Assembly: GCA_014695255.1 (NCBI GenBank)
Contig: JACJNX010000120.1
Location: forward strand, 1-35,565
From: Cyanobacteria bacterium FACHB-63
GTDB taxonomy: Bacteria > Cyanobacteriota > Cyanobacteriia > Leptolyngbyales > Leptolyngbyaceae
Direction of reading: 5' to 3'
DNA length: 35,565 nt
The translations under genes and the position numbers were made by a program. Positions 33,020-35,565 of the stretch are shown piece after piece. Each line of letters starts with the position of its first letter. Positions within the stretch are counted from its first letter, which is position 1. Under the pieces are notes generated by a model. The model was not told the DNA's origin, did no database searches, and saw nothing but the letters and a program-made list of their open reading frames with translations.

Positions 33020-33292
33020 GATTGTTGTCATCCAGAGTATAAATTGAACTTGTGCGATCGATCAGTGAAAATTGCTCAACCAACCGAACTTCTAACAACT
33101 GAAGTGTGCTGTTTGAGACTGAAGCTCGCCTGAACTTAACCCGCAAGTTTCCTAAATTTATGGGTTAAAGGTTCTCACGTTAGACTCAGCGTTTTCTCAG
33201 GTTGCTGTGCTGTTTATCACGAAAATCTCTAGAGTAATGGCTTAAGGCAATACGATTGAATGCTTTTGGTACAGCGTCGACTTTAGGCTATG
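33020..33292. promoter_or_regulatory. Leader and presumed promoter of the redox operon
   Basis: These 273 bases precede the lipoprotein gene. They hold a short palindrome (cttaaccc ... gggttaaag, about 33137-33170) that could bind a regulator, and one arm of a 36-bp inverted repeat at 33224-33259. No certain -10/-35 pair can be fixed by eye. Confidence 0.4.
33224..33259. repeat. 36-bp inverted repeat, left arm, flanking the GAF kinase gene
   Basis: It starts aatctctagagtaatgg and ends aatacgattga. Its reverse complement lies at 34586-34621 with one mismatch. Together the arms enclose the GAF histidine kinase gene: this arm begins about 34 bases after its stop. Confidence 0.85.
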
Positions 33293-34528
33293 CTAAGTGC
33301 GAATTCTCGGTAATTGAACGGTAACACGAGTCCCAGAATCGTCGGATTGAATCAGTAATCGCCCCGCGTGAGCCTTCACAATTTGGTTGACGATCGCCAG
33401 TCCCAGTCCTGTTCCTTGCGGTTTGGTTGAAAAGAAGGGGCGACCTAGTTTTGACAGCACATCTGGCAAAATCACCTCACCCTGGTTCCGAACTCGAATA
33501 CCAACGAAGGTCGATTCTAAAGCTTCAATTTCGCAATCAACCGCTTCTCCCAGCGGGCTAGCTTCACAGGCATTGCGAAGAATGTTAATCATCACCTGCT
33601 TAAGTTTGTCGCGGTCTCCCAAGACTTTAATTGGCTCAAAAGTGCGAGTGAAATTGATTTGCCGCCCCTGTGCTTCTGGCAGTCCATCTATTGAAATTAA
33701 TACAATCTGCAGCCAGGTACTTAGCTCCAACTCCTCAAGCTTTGCAACTTGGGGTTTCGCATAAGTAAGCAGTTCACTCAACAGGCGATTGAGACGGTTG
33801 GCTTCGCTAATTGATAGCGCCAACCGCTCCTGTGCGAGGTCGATCTGCAACTGCTTTTGAGCATAGTTCAATCCCATTGTTATTGTTGTTAAGGGATTAC
33901 GAATTTCATGAACAAGCATGGCAGCAAACTCTCCGATCGCGGCTAACCGTTCCTGCTCCATTAATTTTGTTTGTGCTGCTTCTAACTCAGCGGTGCGAAG
34001 CGCCACTTCTGCCTCAAGCCGCTCGTTAAATTGGAGCTGTAGTTGATAGAGATGGTAATTATCGATCGCGGTTGCTGCCCGTTCTGCAAAAAGTTCTGCG
34101 GTGTGAATGTCTGAATCAGTAAATTGCTGTGGCTGACGATTAAATGAGCAAATCGTTCCGATCGTTTCGCCTTGAGCAGTTCGCAGTGGCACACCAAGAT
34201 AACACAAATATCCACCAGGGACTTCGCCTGCCTCTGGATTTTGCCGCACGTCTTCAACGGTGAGTGTTTGTCCCGTGGTAACCACCGTATTGGTGACAGA
34301 CCCATGCAGTGAAAAAAGCTGATCCATGCCCTCAAAATCAAGGCTGCTTGCCAACACTTGCTCAAATCCGTTTTGACACAACGTAACGGTTGACCAATTG
34401 ATCTGCAATAACTGACTGACACTGAGCGTTATTTCTTTGAGATAACTTTTGAGATCACCAGTACGATAGCTTAGCGTCGATAAAGATTCTAGAATGCGTT
34501 GCTCGTACAGTGTGAAGTCCCTTTTCAT
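33293..34528 (-). CDS. GAF-domain sensor histidine kinase
   Basis: This 411-residue soluble kinase has a GAF domain at residues about 20-160 (GDLKSYLKEITLSVSQLLQI, GYLCYLGVPLRTAQGETIG). A coiled coil follows (about 165-200, NERLEAEVALRTAELEAAQT). HisKA has its His in MLVHEIRNPLTTITMGLNYA, and the HATPase domain shows INILRNACEASP, GRPFFSTKPQGTGLGLAIV and VTVQLP. GAF domains bind small ligands or bilins, but no bilin-binding Cys can be assigned here. The gene is upstream of the redox operon on the same strand but is separated by about 260 bases. It is flanked by 36-bp inverted repeats, an unusual arrangement. Confidence 0.92.
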   Translation of the reverse strand: MKRDFTLYEQRILESLSTLSYRTGDLKSYLKEITLSVSQLLQINWSTVTLCQNGFEQVLASSLDFEGMDQLFSLHGSVTNTVVTTGQTLTVEDVRQNPEAGEVPGGYLCYLGVPLRTAQGETIGTICSFNRQPQQFTDSDIHTAELFAERAATAIDNYHLYQLQLQFNERLEAEVALRTAELEAAQTKLMEQERLAAIGEFAAMLVHEIRNPLTTITMGLNYAQKQLQIDLAQERLALSISEANRLNRLLSELLTYAKPQVAKLEELELSTWLQIVLISIDGLPEAQGRQINFTRTFEPIKVLGDRDKLKQVMINILRNACEASPLGEAVDCEIEALESTFVGIRVRNQGEVILPDVLSKLGRPFFSTKPQGTGLGLAIVNQIVKAHAGRLLIQSDDSGTRVTVQLPRIRT

Positions 34529-34585
34529 GACTGGACGCTCCAGAGCGGATTATGTTGCAAAGATTTTTAGAACAAGCAATGCCTC

Positions 34586-34621
34586 TCAATCGTATTGCCT
34601 TGAGCCATTACTCTAGAGATT
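34586..34621. repeat. 36-bp inverted repeat, right arm, flanking the GAF kinase gene
   Basis: It starts tcaatcgtattgcc and ends actctagagatt. It matches the reverse complement of 33224-33259 at 35 of 36 positions and begins 58 bases upstream of the kinase start. Confidence 0.85.
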
Positions 34622-34715
34622 CTAATAGTAAAACGCAGCTGATGAACCTTTATGGGAGCACTGTTGATACCATCCTCTGCTCTCTGAGCGATAATTGAGC
34701 CATTGGCAGGCACTA

Positions 34716-34728
34716 TCAACTTAACCGG
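34716..34728. repeat. Left inverted repeat of the IS6-type remnant
   Basis: tcaacttaaccgg is an exact reverse complement of 35352-35364. The pair encloses the decayed transposase and may mark the ends of the element, though the sequence differs from the usual IS6 end. Confidence 0.5.
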
Positions 34729-34779
34729 GAGTAGTTAAAGTTAAGCATTGTAATTCCCTTAATCGTCGGTCTCGCTCAA

Positions 34780-35309
34780 GTTTATGCAGCATCTTTCACA
34801 CTCGAGTCGGTTGGTGAGAGTTTTCAGCTCGATTGTTCAATCCCTTGTGCTGTCGATGCTCTACGCTCGGCATCACTCGTTTCTTTGCTGCTTCGTAACT
34901 CTTCAGCTTGTCGGTCACAATCACCCTGGCACAAAGCCCTGTTGCTTCAGCAGCTTACGGAAAAATCGCTTTGCTGCCTTGGTGTCTCGATGGCGTTGCT
35001 AAGACATCCAGCACGTTTTCCTCACTGTCCACGGCTCGCCACAGATAATATTGTTGCTTCTTAATCGTCTACCACCATTTCATCGAGATGCCATTTGTCC
35101 GTGATGTAGGGACGCTTGCGTCGCACTTGATTCGCGTATTGCTGCCCAAATTTCTGGCACCATTCCCGAATCGATTCGTAGGTCACCTCAATCCCGCGAT
35201 ACAGCATCATCTTCTCGATATCCCGGTAACTCAGCGGAAAAGTGTAGTAAAGCCACACACAATAACTAATAATTTCGCCGGGAAATCGATGACGGGAGTA
35301 CATGGGCAA
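34780..35309 (-). pseudogene. IS6-family transposase, frameshifted
   Basis: The minus strand opens MPMYSRHRFPGEIISYCVWL, with FPLSYRDIEKMMLYRGIEVT, typical of IS6/IS240 transposases, and reaches KWHLDEMVV, which carries the first catalytic Asp. A small indel near 35065 ends this frame. The family sequence continues in other frames as IKKQQYYLWRAVDSEENVLD, RHRDTKAAKRFFRKLLKQQG, VIVTDKLKSYEAAKKRVMPS (second Asp) and LNNRAENSHQPTR (Glu). At least three shifts or stops are present, so it is inactive. Confidence 0.85.
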
Positions 35310-35351
35310 GCGGATGCGATCAACGTTGAATCAGTACGATTATTCTACAGT

Positions 35352-35364
35352 CCGGTTAAGTTGA
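35352..35364. repeat. Right inverted repeat of the IS6-type remnant
   Basis: ccggttaagttga is the exact complement partner of 34716-34728 and lies about 40 bases upstream of the IS6-type start. Confidence 0.5.
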
Positions 35365-35382
35365 CTGCGAGGATAGAAGAGA

Positions 35383-35458
35383 CTTTCTGCTGCTCATCTG
35401 ACCCATAACTTGACCGGCTTTGTGCCTTTGCATTGATTTGTCGATGAGGAGCAGAAAG
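35383..35458. repeat. 16-bp imperfect inverted repeat near the right edge
   Basis: ctttctgctgctcatc (35383-35398) and gatgaggagcagaaag (35443-35458) are complementary with one mismatch, with a 44-base loop. They could form a cruciform or mark ends of a very short or deleted element. It overlaps the end of the partial frame described at 35394-35564. Confidence 0.5.
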
Positions 35459-35564
35459 ACCTTTGTTGCTTGTGCGGCTTGGGCATCGTGACCTCATAGG
35501 AGCCCGTCTTGAAAAAGTCCCATCGCAGTCTTGTCCGCTCACCCAGTCCTGCAAGCAGTTCTGC
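35394..35564 (-). CDS. Possible C-terminal end of a gene cut by the right window edge
   Basis: A frame with no stop enters from the right edge and reads ELLAGLGERTRLRWDFFKTG, then SYEVTMPKPHKQQ and on to a TGA. It has no start in the window and matches no family I know. It may be a real C-terminus of about 56 residues or decayed sequence next to the IS6-type remnant. Confidence 0.25.
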   Translation of the reverse strand, partial: AELLAGLGERTRLRWDFFKTGSYEVTMPKPHKQQRSFCSSSTNQCKGTKPVKLWVR

Positions 35565-35565
35565 T

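Overview
The window is a cyanobacterial chromosome or plasmid segment. Scattered GCGATCGC (HIP1) octamers, a RodZ homologue, NB-ARC/WD40 and CHAT proteins of cyanobacterial type, and several histidine kinases point to a filamentous or Leptolyngbya-like cyanobacterium. The genus is inference. No rRNA, tRNA or CRISPR array was seen. The region is accessory in character: genes of signalling, conflict and redox type lie between many intact and decayed insertion sequences.

Layout. (1) 1-170 is the 5-prime end of an ISL3-type element cut by the window edge. (2) 231-10568 is a STAND/CHAT conflict-type island. On the minus strand lie a CHAT protease-like protein, an nSTAND1 NTPase with pentapeptide repeats, an HTH/NB-ARC/WD40 protein and a small hypothetical protein. 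A NACHT NTPase with many membrane segments is divergent on the plus strand. Three of the four large proteins share a short beta-rich motif of the form V-I-x-G-D-x-N-x-V, which suggests one signalling set. (3) 10986-16997 holds a small secreted four-cysteine protein with tendamistat-like cysteine spacing, a broken IS982 transposase, a vanadium-type haloperoxidase, an IS110/IS6 remnant junction and a GH13 amylase-like enzyme. (4) 17160-19620 is an IS21 end, with five 24-nt repeats, cut by a complete ISL3 element. (5) 20145-24472 holds a hybrid histidine kinase overlapping a MetOD1-type sensor gene, a lone receiver protein and RodZ. (6) 24934-27725 is a kinase remnant followed by a nested transposon: an IS1182-type element inserted inside the right inverted repeat of a deleted ISL3 element, both with intact 8-bp target duplications. 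(7) 28053-33019 is a seven-gene minus-strand run: methionine-rich lipoprotein, thioredoxin-like protein, CcdA-like protein, membrane cytochrome b, Tat-exported molybdopterin oxidoreductase, histidine kinase and OmpR-type regulator. (8) 33293-34528 is a GAF histidine kinase flanked by 36-bp inverted repeats. (9) 34716-35364 is a decayed IS6-type element.

Two candidate systems stand out. The first is the CHAT-STAND-NACHT island, with a shared motif that could act as a homotypic (possibly amyloid-like) adaptor. The second is the seven-gene redox cluster. It reads like a cyanobacterial version of periplasmic methionine-sulfoxide repair and oxidant scavenging, with a methionine-rich sacrificial lipoprotein, a molybdenum enzyme, a cytochrome b, a thiol relay and its own two-component system. 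A pair of MITE-like elements and a pair of roughly 30-bp inserts inside the IS982 gene are further small mobile-repeat signals.
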